Program-made: the position numbers and the translations under genes
DNA from: Prodigiosinella aquatilis
GTDB lineage: Bacteria > Pseudomonadota > Gammaproteobacteria > Enterobacterales > Enterobacteriaceae
DNA: 64,000 nt
Direction of reading: 5' to 3'
Assembly (NCBI GenBank): GCA_030388725.1
Contig: CP128857.1
Location: 310,001-374,000, forward strand
Notes under the pieces: generated by a model
The model's database searches: none
Told to the model about the DNA's origin: nothing
What the model saw: only the letters and a program-made list of their open reading frames with translations
In this document: piece after piece, positions 8,555-21,826 of the stretch
How positions within the stretch are numbered: the stretch's first letter is position 1
Layout: each line of letters begins with the position of its first letter

Positions 8555-9145
8555 ATGTTACGTAACCCTATTCATTTGCGTTTGGAAAAACTGGAAAGTT
8601 GGCAACATGTCACTTTTATGGCATGCCTTTGTGAGCGGATGTACCCTAATTATCATGAATTTTGCCAGCAAACCGGCTTCGGTGATGCTCAGGTCTACCG
8701 GCGTATTCTCGACCTGGTTTGGGAAACGCTGGTGGTCAAGGATGTCAAAGTCAACTTTGATAATCAGTTGGAAAAACTTGAGGATGCGGTCCCGTCTGCT
8801 GAAAATTATGATATTTACGGCGTTTACCCCGCGATTGATGCCTGTATTGCTTTGGGAGAACTTATTCACTCCCGTCTGAGCGGTGAAACACTGGAACATA
8901 CCATTGCTATCAGTGAAACTTCCATTCGTACAGTGGCCATGCTGGAAATGACACAGGCGGGTCGGGAAATGACAGACGAAGAACTGAAAATTCTGCCCGC
9001 TATTGAACAGGAATGGGACATTCAATGGGAGATTTTTCGTTTGTTGGCAGCCTGCGAAGAGCGTGATATAGAATTGATAAAAGGACTGCGTGCAGACTTG
9101 CGTGAGGACGGCAGCAGTAATATTGGGATAAATTTATACCAATAA
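8555..9145 (+). CDS. yjaG: YjaG family protein (DUF416)
   Basis: 196 residues, the length of E. coli YjaG, in the same place between nfi and hupA. The protein is soluble and acidic, with no signal peptide or membrane segment, and is predicted mostly helical (LEKLESWQHVTFMACLCERMYPNY near the start). The DUF416 family has no firmly established biochemical role that I know of. The call rests on sequence resemblance and synteny; no function is proposed. Confidence 0.92.
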   Translation: MLRNPIHLRLEKLESWQHVTFMACLCERMYPNYHEFCQQTGFGDAQVYRRILDLVWETLVVKDVKVNFDNQLEKLEDAVPSAENYDIYGVYPAIDACIALGELIHSRLSGETLEHTIAISETSIRTVAMLEMTQAGREMTDEELKILPAIEQEWDIQWEIFRLLAACEERDIELIKGLRADLREDGSSNIGINLYQ

Positions 9146-9329
9146 CACGGTAAAACGTGATTTAAGGCCTGAAATAGCCTGTGAGACTTCACATCCGCAC
9201 CCTGTCTGGTCTACATTTGGGGAGCGAAAAAAAAGTGGCTGTCGGTGCGTGTATGCAGGAGATCGCTATTATGGCATTTCCGGCGCACTCGATGCTTAGC
9301 AAGTGATAAACACACTGTAAGGATAACTT

Positions 9330-9602
9330 ATGAATAAGACTCAACTGATTGATGTAATTGCTGATAAAGCTGACCTTTCTAAGGCTCACGCCAAAGCAGC
9401 GTTGGAAGCGACTCTGGCGGCGATTACTGAGTCTCTGAAAGAAGGTGATGCAGTACAATTAGTCGGTTTTGGTACTTTCAAAGTCAATCATCGTAATGAG
9501 CGCACTGGCCGCAATCCGCAAACGGGTAAAGAAATCAAAATTGCTGCTGCCAATGTGCCTGCTTTTGTATCCGGTAAAGCATTGAAAGACGCTGTAAAAT
9601 AA
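9330..9602 (+). CDS. hupA: DNA-binding protein HU-alpha
   Basis: Histone-like nucleoid protein that bends DNA without sequence specificity as a homodimer or with HU-beta. 90 residues and near-identical to E. coli HupA; the DNA-binding arm carries GFGTFKVNHRNERTGRNPQTGKEI around residues 46-69. A good ribosome site (AAGGATAACTT) precedes the ATG. A strong hairpin terminator follows at 9629-9657. The upstream 184 nt must contain the promoter; I did not assign it to a base. Confidence 0.98.
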   Translation: MNKTQLIDVIADKADLSKAHAKAALEATLAAITESLKEGDAVQLVGFGTFKVNHRNERTGRNPQTGKEIKIAAANVPAFVSGKALKDAVK

Positions 9603-9606
9603 CGGT

Positions 9607-10320
9607 ATGTTGGGAAAAGGTTTAAACAGAGGGGCGAATACGCCCCTTTTGTTTTTCTTTCGCAGCATCTGTATTGGGGTGGGAGTCATGCTGATGACCG
9701 CCTGTAGTTCCCATTCGCCTCCATCAGACTTCTATGCGGGAGGATATCTTGCTGATCGCGGTGTCGTGCGTTTATGGCGTAAAGATGATGTTCAGCAACA
9801 TGTCACGACGCTGATGACGGTTTATAGTCCGCATCAGGGCCAGAATACGCAAATTACCCATTATCTGTTCCAGCAGGGTAGTGTGCGCGAAATTCAACAA
9901 AGTAAATCTGGACCGCCAAAAGAAGAAACCCGTTTACGTTTTGATGCCAATGGCACTGTTAGCTATATGCAACGTCAATTTTCTGAGCATCGAGAGTCTT
10001 TGTCTGAGGATGAGATAGCGCTGTATCAGTTTGATGCCAAACGTATGCTGGAGTTAAGTGATGCATTGCGGGTAGGTAATATACAGCTCAAACAGGGTAT
10101 ATGGCAGAATAATCAAGTAATGACCTGTAATGGACAACTGGTACGCCCGGATCTGGATCGATCATCTTTGTCGTGGATTGCCCAACGCCGTCAGCACTCG
10201 ACCGGTGTGCTCAGTATTGCCTGGCTGGAGTCCCCTGAAGGTTCGCAATTGTTGTTAGTGGTGAACACCGATTTTTGCCGTTGGGAACCTACTGCCAAAA
10301 CCATAGACATGTGGGAGTGA
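9607..10320 (+). CDS. DUF1481 putative lipoprotein (YjaH-like)
   Basis: Unknown function; it occupies the place of E. coli yjaH, downstream of hupA. The N-terminus has basic residues, a hydrophobic run (FFFRSICIGVGVMLM) and then TACSS, so Cys33 (numbered from the start used) may be a lipidated cysteine, although Met at position -3 is not ideal for a lipobox. The mature part ends FCRWEPTAKTIDMW. The start is uncertain: ATG 9607 lies only 4 nt after hupA and upstream of the hupA terminator, a TTG at 9649 gives a short signal peptide, and ATG 9688 has a good GGGAG site but would destroy the signal peptide. Confidence 0.8.
   Translation: MLGKGLNRGANTPLLFFFRSICIGVGVMLMTACSSHSPPSDFYAGGYLADRGVVRLWRKDDVQQHVTTLMTVYSPHQGQNTQITHYLFQQGSVREIQQSKSGPPKEETRLRFDANGTVSYMQRQFSEHRESLSEDEIALYQFDAKRMLELSDALRVGNIQLKQGIWQNNQVMTCNGQLVRPDLDRSSLSWIAQRRQHSTGVLSIAWLESPEGSQLLLVVNTDFCRWEPTAKTIDMWE
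9629..9657 (+). terminator. rho-independent terminator of hupA
   Basis: Stem GGGGCG-AATA-CGCCCC (9631-9646) followed by TTTTGTTTTTC. It is placed 27 nt after the hupA stop codon, inside the upstream part of the DUF1481 reading frame. Confidence 0.85.
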
Positions 10321-10453
10321 TGTACGTTATTAATCTCCAAGCCGGAGATAGTGACATCCCTGGTAAAATTAATGTGATGTAAATTTGGCGGCGATGGGAA
10401 GCTCGCGAGGTGGGGTGGAGAGGTGAGCCCAGAGGGCCCACCTGGAAGATAAA

Positions 10454-11740
10454 TCAGGCTTTTTCGCGGTCGATAGCACGATAACCGATATCCTGACGGC
10501 AGAAGCAGCCATCCCAATGAATATCTTTCGCCAGCTCGTAGGCTCGTTGCTGTGCAGCTGCCACGCTATTACCCAGAGCAGTAACGCATAAGACTCGACC
10601 ACCATTGGTTACCACATTTTTACCGTTTAACACGGTACCAGCATGAAAGACTTTCCCATCCGCTACTTCCTGAGAGGGGAGGCCGTTAATCACGTCACCG
10701 GTGCGGTAATCCGCTGGATAACCTCCCGCCGCCAGTACCACCCCTAAAGATGGACGTTCGTCCCAATCAGAGCTTGTTTTATCTAACTTGCCTTCACAGG
10801 CGGCCAGGCATAATGCGACCAAATCAGAACGCAGGCGCAACATGATTGGCTGGGTTTCCGGATCGCCAAAACGACAGTTAAATTCAATTACCTTTGGTTG
10901 ACCATCGGCGGAGATCATCAAGCCGGCATACAGAAAACCGGTATACACATTTCCTTCGGCGGCCATACCACGCACGGTTGGCCAAATCACCTGCTCCATG
11001 ACGCGCTGGTGAATTTCATCTGTGACCACCGGTGCTGGAGAGTAAGCTCCCATACCACCGGTATTAGGGCCAGTATCCTTATCACCAACTCGCTTATGAT
11101 CCTGACTGGTCGCCATCGGTAGCACATGCTCGCCATCTACCATAACGATAAAGCTGGCTTCCTCACCGTCCAGAAACTCTTCTACCACGATACGGTGACC
11201 TGCATCACCAAACGCATTGCCTGCCAACATGTCGGTTACAGCATTTTCCGCATCCTCCAGAGTCATAGCGACAATAACACCTTTACCCGCGGCCAAACCG
11301 TCTGCTTTGATTACGATAGGTGCACCCTTTTGGCGGATATACTCCAGTGCTGGCTGAACTTCGGTAAAGTTTTGATACTCTGCTGTCGGAATATGATGGC
11401 GTGCCAGAAAATCTTTGGTGAATGCCTTGGATCCCTCCAGTTGTGCAGCTGCCTGCGTCGGTCCGAAGATTTTCAATCCCGCAGCACGGAAAGCATCCAC
11501 TATGCCAATCACCAATGGTGCTTCTGGACCAACGATGGTCAGGCCGATAGCGTTTTGCTGGGCGAAAGACACCAATGCGGGAATATCCGTCGCGGCAATA
11601 CTGATGTTCTCCAGTGTTGGTTCCAGCGCGGTACCGGCGTTACCCGGAGCCACATAGACTTTGTCAGACAGCGATGACTGAGCGGCTTTCCAGGCCAGCG
11701 CGTGTTCACGCCCACCATTGCCAATAATTAAAATATTCAT
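10454..11740 (-). CDS. purD: phosphoribosylamine-glycine ligase PurD
   Basis: ATP-grasp enzyme that makes glycinamide ribonucleotide, the second step of purine synthesis. 428 residues, near the family norm. The N-terminal MNILIIGNGGREHALAWK is diagnostic; the ATP-grasp part includes VIKADGLAAGKGV and the metal-binding FNCRFGDPETQ (about residue 286). It is downstream of purH with a 15-nt gap, one operon as in E. coli. The E. coli zraPSR genes that separate hupA-yjaH from purD are absent here; a hairpin (GGTGGGCCC/GGGCTCACC, 10421-10442) lies after the stop. Confidence 0.98.
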   Translation of the reverse strand: MNILIIGNGGREHALAWKAAQSSLSDKVYVAPGNAGTALEPTLENISIAATDIPALVSFAQQNAIGLTIVGPEAPLVIGIVDAFRAAGLKIFGPTQAAAQLEGSKAFTKDFLARHHIPTAEYQNFTEVQPALEYIRQKGAPIVIKADGLAAGKGVIVAMTLEDAENAVTDMLAGNAFGDAGHRIVVEEFLDGEEASFIVMVDGEHVLPMATSQDHKRVGDKDTGPNTGGMGAYSPAPVVTDEIHQRVMEQVIWPTVRGMAAEGNVYTGFLYAGLMISADGQPKVIEFNCRFGDPETQPIMLRLRSDLVALCLAACEGKLDKTSSDWDERPSLGVVLAAGGYPADYRTGDVINGLPSQEVADGKVFHAGTVLNGKNVVTNGGRVLCVTALGNSVAAAQQRAYELAKDIHWDGCFCRQDIGYRAIDREKA

Positions 11741-11755
11741 GGTTATAATCCCGGA

Positions 11756-13345
11756 TTAATGACGGAAGTGGCGCATATCGGTAAACAGCATAGCAATTCC
11801 GTGCTCGTTGGCAGATGCAATGACTTCATCATCACGAATAGAGCCTCCTGGTTGAATTACACAAGAGATACCCACTGCGGCAGCGGCATCAATACCGTCG
11901 CGGAACGGGAAGAACGCATCAGATGCCATCACGGAACCTTTGACTTCCAGCCCTTCGTCACTGGCTTTGATGCCAGCGATTTTGGCGGAGTAAACACGGC
12001 TCATCTGGCCAGCGCCAATACCGATGGTCATATTGTCGCGGGCATAGACAATTGCGTTGGATTTGACAAATTTGGCGACTTTCCAGCAGAACAACGCATC
12101 ACGCAGTTCAGCGTCGGTTGGCTGACGTTTGGTCACTACGCGTAGTTGCGATGCATCCACCATTCCCAGATCACGATCTTGCACCAGCAGGCCGCCATTA
12201 ACGCGTTTGAAATCCAGACTGGGTACGTTCTGCTGCCATTGCCCGCAGGTCAGAACACGGACGTTCTGCTTCGTGGCGGTTACCTGCAACGCTTCTTCAC
12301 TGGCAGAGGGTGCAATGATCACTTCCACGAACTGGCGGCTGATAATGGCTTTAGCGGTGTCGGCATCCAACTCACGGTTGAACGCAATAATGCCGCCAAA
12401 GGCTGAGGTTGGGTCGGTTTTATAGGCGCGTTCGTAAGCATCCAAAATGGAAGTACTGATGGCGACGCCACAAGGGTTGGCATGTTTGACGATAACACAG
12501 GCAGGTTCGTCGAATTCTTTCACGCATTCTAGCGCTGCATCGGTATCTGCAATATTGTTGTAGGAGAGCGCTTTGCCCTGTAGCTGTTGAGCGGTGGCCA
12601 CAGAGGCTTCGGAGATTTTATCTTCTATATAGAACGCTGCTTGTTGGTGGCTGTTTTCGCCATAGCGCATATCCTGCTTTTTGATGAAGTTCAGATTCAG
12701 CGTTCTGGGGAAATGGCCAGATGGCTGAGTAGTATCACCATAGTAAGCCGGTACCATGCTGCCAAAATAGTTGGCGATCATACTGTCGTACGCAGCGGTA
12801 TGTTCAAAGGCTTTAATCGCCAAATCAAAACGGGTTTTATAGGTCAGGGAACCCTGATTGGCATCCATTTCCTGAATAATGGTGTTGTAATCGCTGCTTT
12901 TCACCACAATGGCCACGTCATTATGGTTCTTGGCGGCGGAACGCACCATCGTTGGGCCACCGATATCAATGTTTTCCACGGCATCTTCCAGTGAGCAATT
13001 CTCCCTGGCAACTGTCTGGGCAAACGGATAAAGGTTTACCACTACCATGTCGATCGGCTTGATACCGTGTTGTTCCATAATTCCATCATCCTGACCGCGT
13101 CGACCCAAAATGCCGCCGTGTACCTTGGGATGCAGTGTTTTGACCCGTCCATCCATCATTTCCGGGAATCCGGTGTAATCCGATACTTCGGTGACAGGCA
13201 GACCGGCGTTAGCCAGTAAATGTGCGGTACCACCAGTAGAGAGTAGCTCAATACCTCGTTGTGAGAGTGCCTGAGCAAATTCGACGATGCCGGCTTTGTC
13301 TGAAACACTGAGCAGAGCGCGGTGGATAGGACGACATTGTTGCAT
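11756..13345 (-). CDS. purH: bifunctional AICAR formyltransferase / IMP cyclohydrolase PurH
   Basis: Catalyses the last two steps of IMP synthesis. 529 residues from the ATG at 13345, exactly the E. coli length; an in-frame start 72 nt upstream would add 24 non-family residues. The N-terminal IMP cyclohydrolase domain (RALLSVSDKAGIVEFAQ, STGGTAHLL) is followed by the formyltransferase domain (RYGENSHQQAAFY, VKHANPCGVA, KSNAIVYARDN, VIQPGGSIRDDEV). A PurR operator lies about 150 nt upstream, and purD follows. AICAR is also the by-product of histidine synthesis, and its precursor AIR feeds ThiC. Confidence 0.98.
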   Translation of the reverse strand: MQQCRPIHRALLSVSDKAGIVEFAQALSQRGIELLSTGGTAHLLANAGLPVTEVSDYTGFPEMMDGRVKTLHPKVHGGILGRRGQDDGIMEQHGIKPIDMVVVNLYPFAQTVARENCSLEDAVENIDIGGPTMVRSAAKNHNDVAIVVKSSDYNTIIQEMDANQGSLTYKTRFDLAIKAFEHTAAYDSMIANYFGSMVPAYYGDTTQPSGHFPRTLNLNFIKKQDMRYGENSHQQAAFYIEDKISEASVATAQQLQGKALSYNNIADTDAALECVKEFDEPACVIVKHANPCGVAISTSILDAYERAYKTDPTSAFGGIIAFNRELDADTAKAIISRQFVEVIIAPSASEEALQVTATKQNVRVLTCGQWQQNVPSLDFKRVNGGLLVQDRDLGMVDASQLRVVTKRQPTDAELRDALFCWKVAKFVKSNAIVYARDNMTIGIGAGQMSRVYSAKIAGIKASDEGLEVKGSVMASDAFFPFRDGIDAAAAVGISCVIQPGGSIRDDEVIASANEHGIAMLFTDMRHFRH

Positions 13346-13491
13346 GATGGTTTGATCCCTTGGCTTAGGTTCGTAATGTAAAGAGCGCCACGTGAATATT
13401 GCGTATGTAGAAAGCAAAAGTGGGGGCTTCTAGATAAATATTCAGGTAACGCTCGATATTGGGCACCTATTTTATCAGGGGACGAATTGTA

Positions 13492-13507
13492 GCGAAAACG
13501 TTTGCGT
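13492..13507. promoter_or_regulatory. PurR operator (PUR box) of purHD
   Basis: GCGAAAACGTTTGCGT, which on the minus strand reads ACGCAAACGTTTTCGC, a close match to the 16-bp PurR palindrome (ACGCAAACGTTTTCGT). It lies about 150 nt upstream of the purH start, where PurR with hypoxanthine or guanine represses purHD in E. coli. Confidence 0.85.
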
Positions 13508-13624
13508 GACGCTCGTCAAATTTCAGTTCTGGAAAGTATTGTGGATAACTCTGTGCGAAAAAGGGTATAAAACGGCATTTTGCTGTGGAATGCAGCAAAC
13601 GATCATTTTTGTGATAAATACCTA

Positions 13625-13652
13625 TTGCGGCCTGTCAGGAAGTCCCTATAAT
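13625..13652 (+). promoter_or_regulatory. rRNA operon promoter P1
   Basis: TTGCGG (13625-13630), 16-nt spacer, TATAAT (13647-13652), followed by a GC-rich discriminator GCGCCTCC. The 16-bp spacer and GC-rich discriminator are the classic stringent rrn P1 design. The AT-rich stretch just upstream (about 13560-13620) is where UP element and Fis sites are expected; I could not place them exactly. Confidence 0.85.
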
Positions 13653-13721
13653 GCGCCTCCACTGACCCGGTGCTGGTGAACAACACAACGCCGAGTCAGG
13701 CGGGGAAAAACGAATTATTCG

Positions 13722-13749
13722 TTGACTCTGCAAGAGGATAGCGTAGTAT
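13722..13749 (+). promoter_or_regulatory. rRNA operon promoter P2
   Basis: TTGACT (13722-13727), 16-nt spacer and TAGTAT (13744-13749), about 97 nt downstream of P1. In enterobacterial rRNA operons P2 gives basal transcription. Called from consensus and position. Confidence 0.75.
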
Positions 13750-13784
13750 ACGCGACCTCACGTCAGCGGCAGTGCCGCGACGAA

Positions 13785-13824
13785 CGCTCTTTAACAATAT
13801 AATCAGACAATCTGTGTGGGCACT
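13785..13824 (+). promoter_or_regulatory. rRNA leader: boxA antitermination site and 5' arm of the 16S processing stem
   Basis: GCTCTTTAACAAT (13785-13797) is boxA, which loads the Nus antitermination complex. The segment 13803-13824 can pair with 15512-15533 downstream of 16S in 21 of 22 positions plus one G-U, forming the double-stranded stalk cut by RNase III to release pre-16S RNA. Confidence 0.8.
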
Positions 13825-13947
13825 CACAGGACCCTATCGTAATCAATACGAAAAGACTTGAAGAGTGACTGACAGTAAATTCATTACGAATAAACAGTTA
13901 TAAATTCTTTGAGCATCGCTTCTTCGGAAGCACATCAAACAAATCTT

Positions 13948-15490
<1,543 letters not shown>

Positions 15491-15571
15491 CCAAAGATAG
15501 CCGTTGTGTGAAGTGCTCACACAGATTGTCTGATGAAAACAGAGCGCGCGTCTGCGAAGCCGACATGATGT

Positions 15572-15647
15572 GTCCCCTTCGTCTAGAGGCCTAGGACACC
15601 GCCCTTTCACGGCGGTAACAGGGGTTCGAATCCCCTAGGGGACGCCA
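15572..15647 (+). tRNA. gltV: tRNA-Glu (anticodon UUC)
   Basis: 76 nt, GTCCCCTTCG to GACGCCA with the CCA end encoded. The anticodon stem CCGCC/GGCGG encloses loop CTTTCAC with anticodon TTC at 15606-15608; T arm GGGGTTCGAATCCCC. It is the only spacer tRNA, as in the E. coli rrnB/C/E/G class, not the Ile-Ala class found in rrnD. The symbol is taken from E. coli rrnE because purHD are the upstream neighbours. Confidence 0.98.
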
Positions 15648-15720
15648 AAAATGACAGTGGGTGAAAGGCACGGTCAACGATAACCTAAAGCTGATTAGCG
15701 ATAGTCAGGTTTATGTTATT

Positions 15721-15733
15721 TGCTCTTTAACAA
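15721..15733 (+). promoter_or_regulatory. boxA in the 16S-23S spacer
   Basis: TGCTCTTTAACAA, the same antitermination element as in the leader, lying between tRNA-Glu and the 23S gene. It re-arms the antitermination complex before the 23S region. Confidence 0.8.
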
Positions 15734-15870
15734 TCTGGAACAAGCTGAAAATTGAAACGATACAGCGAAACCTGCCTTGTATGGCGGGAGTTGGCTGTAT
15801 CAGAGTCTCTCAAATAATTGCAGCGCGAGGTGGTCTTGCTCTTCATGAAAAAGACACCTTCGGGTTGTGA

Positions 15871-18879
<3,009 letters not shown>

Positions 18880-18986
18880 ACAACACCCAAGGTGTTTTGG
18901 AATGAGAGACGAGCTATTTTCAGTGATGTTCCGGTATTGGTTCTGATGGTGACGCGGAAGTGTGACGGTTGGAACGAAACAGAATT

Positions 18987-19106
18987 TGCCTGGCGGCGAT
19001 AGCGCGGTGGTCCCACCTGACCCCATGCCGAACTCAGCAGTGAAACGCCGTAGCGCCGATGGTAGTGTGGGGTCTCCCCATGTGAGAGTAGGGAACTGCC
19101 AGGCAT
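18987..19106 (+). rRNA. rrf: 5S ribosomal RNA
   Basis: 120 nt, TGCCTGGCGGC to ACTGCCAGGCAT, with self-complementary ends and only a few differences from E. coli 5S. It follows 23S by 107 nt with no distal tRNA. Confidence 0.97.
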
Positions 19107-19121
19107 TCAACTAGTAGACGA

Positions 19122-19150
19122 AGCCCTCTGTGAAAGCAGAGGGCTTTTTC
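19122..19150 (+). terminator. rRNA operon terminator T1
   Basis: AGCCCTCTG-TGAAAG-CAGAGGGCT followed by TTTTC, 15 nt after 5S. A strong rho-independent terminator. Confidence 0.92.
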
Positions 19151-19162
19151 ATTATCGGCTTA

Positions 19163-19188
19163 AACCATCTCCCAGGAGGTGGTTTTTT
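19163..19188 (+). terminator. rRNA operon terminator T2
   Basis: ACCATCTC-CCAG-GAGGTGGT followed directly by a T run (8-bp stem with one G-U). It makes a tandem pair with T1, as at E. coli rrnB. It ends only a few bases before the ROK remnant. Confidence 0.75.
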
Positions 19189-19191
19189 GCA

Positions 19192-19896
19192 TTGAGGGTG
19201 ATAGCCTGTTGCAATTTGTCATTCAATGATCACACCTTATCGGGGGACCAGGTAGCGGAATTGTCGGCGGCTACTGGTTTACCGATCACTCTGGAGAATG
19301 ACGCCACTGTGGCGGCTATCGGTGAGCGTTTTCACGGCGTGGCCAAAAAGTTGGATTCCTTTATTTATCTTTATATCGGAACCGGGCTGGGTGCCGGCAT
19401 TTTTACCGACGGTCATATTTATACTGGCCATGCCCACAATGCTGGCGAGATCGGCCATATGGTGGTGCAGCCGTCTGGTCGCGCCTGCGCCTGTGGTAAC
19501 CATGGTTGCCTGGAGCGCTATCTTTCGTTGCAGTCGGCCTACGAAGCCTGTGGACTCGATCCGATGACCGCCATGCCGGAAGATCTGCTGGGGGTGGACG
19601 AGAACCGCTTCGACCGCTGGGTTGAGTCGGCATTGCCTGCCGCCCGTCAGGGAATCAATATCATTGAATGTATCTTTGACGCGGAAGCGGTGATTATCGG
19701 CGGCCAGATGCCGCAACCGCTGGTGAAAAAAATTGTCGACCGGTTACATCCGTTATTGCGCTCGGTGCGTAGTAAATATCGCGACGACCAGCGGCTCAGG
19801 ATCGGGATGACCGGTACCGGTACTGTAGCGTTGGGCGCGGCAGCCTTGCCGATATTCGATGAATTCAATCCTCAATATGAGGTTCTGCTGAAATAA
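19192..19896 (+). pseudogene. ROK-family protein remnant (N-terminal part missing)
   Basis: 234 residues matching the second half of a ROK sugar kinase/repressor: TLENDATVAAIGE, the glycine-rich GTGLGAGIF, HNAGEIGHM, and the ROK zinc cluster CACGNHGCLE, then IIGGQMPQPL and TGTGTVALGAAAL. The family normally has an N-terminal ATP-binding DxGGT lobe (and, in repressors, a helix-turn-helix). Here that half is replaced by the rRNA terminators, and the only start is a TTG. The reading frame itself is intact, so loss of the 5' half looks fairly recent. Intact relatives are sugar kinases or sugar-responsive repressors; a working product is unlikely. Confidence 0.8.
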
Positions 19897-19954
19897 TGTT
19901 CGACAATCGAACCGGCAGGCATGAGTGATGACATAGCCGGCCGGTTCGGGTAGT

Positions 19955-20716
19955 TTAATGTAGTATCTGTGACAGGAACGTTTGGGTCCGTTCTGAGCGT
20001 GGATTAGAGAAGAAAATATCCGGCGGCGCCTGTTCGACAATCTCACCTTGATCCATAAAGATAACGCGATTGGCAACTGTGCGAGCAAAGCCCATTTCAT
20101 GAGTTACACACAACATGGTCATGCCATCTTCTGCCAGACCGAGCATGGTATCCAATACCTCTTTCACCATTTCTGGATCCAGTGCAGAAGTGGGTTCATC
20201 AAATAGCATGATTTTAGGTTTCATACACAATGAACGGGCGATCGCCACGCGCTGCTGTTGGCCACCCGAAAGCTGTCCTGGAAATTTATGAGCATGTGCT
20301 GCAATGTGAACTCGTTCCAGATAATGCATTGCCAGTTCTTCCGCCTCCTTTTTTGGCATATGGCGTACCCAGCATGGGGCTAATGTACAGTTTTGTAATA
20401 CGCTCAGGTGGGGGAACAGGTTGAAATGCTGGAACACCATGCCGACTTCTGTTCTGATTTTTTCGACATTACGGCTGTCGCCGTTCAACTCAATGCCATC
20501 AACAATGATGCGACCCTGTTGATGATCTTCCAGATGGTTGATGCAGCGTATTGTCGTTGATTTTCCAGAGCCGGATGGCCCACACAGAACGATACGCTCG
20601 CCCTGTTTTACCCGCAGGCTAATATCTTTCAGTACGTGGAATTGCCCATACCACTTATTCACATTTTCCAGTGCGATCATGCAATCGGAAAACGATGTTA
20701 AAGAATCCTGGTTCAT
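19955..20716 (-). CDS. aapP: amino-acid ABC transporter ATPase (AapP/YhdZ type)
   Basis: Drives the general polar amino-acid importer AapJQMP. 253 residues from the ATG at 20716, preceded by GAGG at a good distance; a TTG four codons upstream is the alternative. Walker A GPSGSGKST at 46-54, Q-loop FQHFNLFPHL near 95-104, signature LSGGQ at 149-153, Walker B LFDEP at 171-175 and switch His206. It is the last gene of the operon and follows aapM by 8 nt. In E. coli the homologue yhdZ also lies beside an rRNA operon (rrnD). The exact amino acid transported cannot be read from sequence. Confidence 0.93.
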   Translation of the reverse strand: MNQDSLTSFSDCMIALENVNKWYGQFHVLKDISLRVKQGERIVLCGPSGSGKSTTIRCINHLEDHQQGRIIVDGIELNGDSRNVEKIRTEVGMVFQHFNLFPHLSVLQNCTLAPCWVRHMPKKEAEELAMHYLERVHIAAHAHKFPGQLSGGQQQRVAIARSLCMKPKIMLFDEPTSALDPEMVKEVLDTMLGLAEDGMTMLCVTHEMGFARTVANRVIFMDQGEIVEQAPPDIFFSNPRSERTQTFLSQILH

Positions 20717-20724
20717 GGATGACC

Positions 20725-21813
20725 TCAATGAGACGTGTGTTCGGTATTAAAACGTTTTTCTAAATATTGGCTATAACGCGACATACTGAAACAGAAGATC
20801 CAATAGATCATGGCAGCAAAGACATAGCCCTCCGTTGACATCCCTAGCCAGGCTGGATCGACCGTCGCCTGTTGGATACTGCTGAACAAATCAAACAGCC
20901 CGATGATGATGACCAGACTGGTATCTTTGAACAATGAAATAATGGTATTCACCAGACTGGGAATAACCATTTTCAGTGCTTGTGGCAGAATAACCAGCCC
21001 CTGCATACGCCAGTAGCCCAGAGCCAAAGATTGTGCCGCTTCGTATTGGCCTTTGGGGAGTGCCTGCAAGCCACCGCGAACCACTTCTGCTACATAGGCT
21101 GACTGGAACAGAATGACACCAACCAGCGCACGTAATAGTTTGTCTATGCTGGTGCCTTCTGTTAAGAACAATGGCAGCATGACTGATGACATGAACAGCA
21201 CGGTAATTAACGGCACACCGCGCCAGAACTCAATGAAGACAACACAGAGTATCCGTATCACTGGCATGTGGGAACGGCGTCCCAATGCCAGAAGTATTCC
21301 CAGTGGTAAAGCACCAGCAATCCCTATGGCAGCGATAATTATTGTCAGTGTAAGCCCACCCCACTGACGGGTTTCAACGAGAGGCAGGCCACCGACTCCA
21401 CCGTGTAACAGCCACCATGCCAGCACGGGATAAATGACGCACCAGCAAGCGATATAGCGTCCACGACGGGGCAGATTACTCCAGAACATTGGCAGAATAC
21501 TGATCAGTGCGAGTGTTAGTGCGAAATTGATGCGCCAGATCTCTTTTGTCGGATACAACCCATACATGAAGTGACCAAACCGGGCATGAATAAACACCCA
21601 GCAGGCCCCGTCTCGGGTACAGTCGGAACGTGATGTCCCAACCCAGTTGGCATTGAAGATCGTCCAGTTCAGCAGCGGTGGAATCAGTTGCCATAGCAGC
21701 CACAGACAAAACAGTGTCAGCAGGCTGTTGGTCACGTTGGAAAACAGATTGCGCCGGCTCCAGGCGATAGCACTGTGGATAGGTGTTGGATTGGATGGTG
21801 TGTTCGTAATCAT
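20725..21813 (-). CDS. aapM: amino-acid ABC transporter permease (AapM/YhdY type)
   Basis: Inner-membrane subunit of the AapJQMP importer. 362 residues from the ATG at 21813, which has AGGG just upstream. Aap-type permeases are longer than HisQM-type ones because of an extra N-terminal region; that is seen here, followed by the transporter core (TLTIIIAAIGIAGALPLG, EFWRGVPLITVLF) and the EAA loop EAAQSLALGYWRMQGLVILPQAL, where the ATPase docks. Spacing to aapQ is 13 nt. Confidence 0.92.
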   Translation of the reverse strand: MITNTPSNPTPIHSAIAWSRRNLFSNVTNSLLTLFCLWLLWQLIPPLLNWTIFNANWVGTSRSDCTRDGACWVFIHARFGHFMYGLYPTKEIWRINFALTLALISILPMFWSNLPRRGRYIACWCVIYPVLAWWLLHGGVGGLPLVETRQWGGLTLTIIIAAIGIAGALPLGILLALGRRSHMPVIRILCVVFIEFWRGVPLITVLFMSSVMLPLFLTEGTSIDKLLRALVGVILFQSAYVAEVVRGGLQALPKGQYEAAQSLALGYWRMQGLVILPQALKMVIPSLVNTIISLFKDTSLVIIIGLFDLFSSIQQATVDPAWLGMSTEGYVFAAMIYWIFCFSMSRYSQYLEKRFNTEHTSH

Positions 21814-21826
21814 AATCACCCTATTC

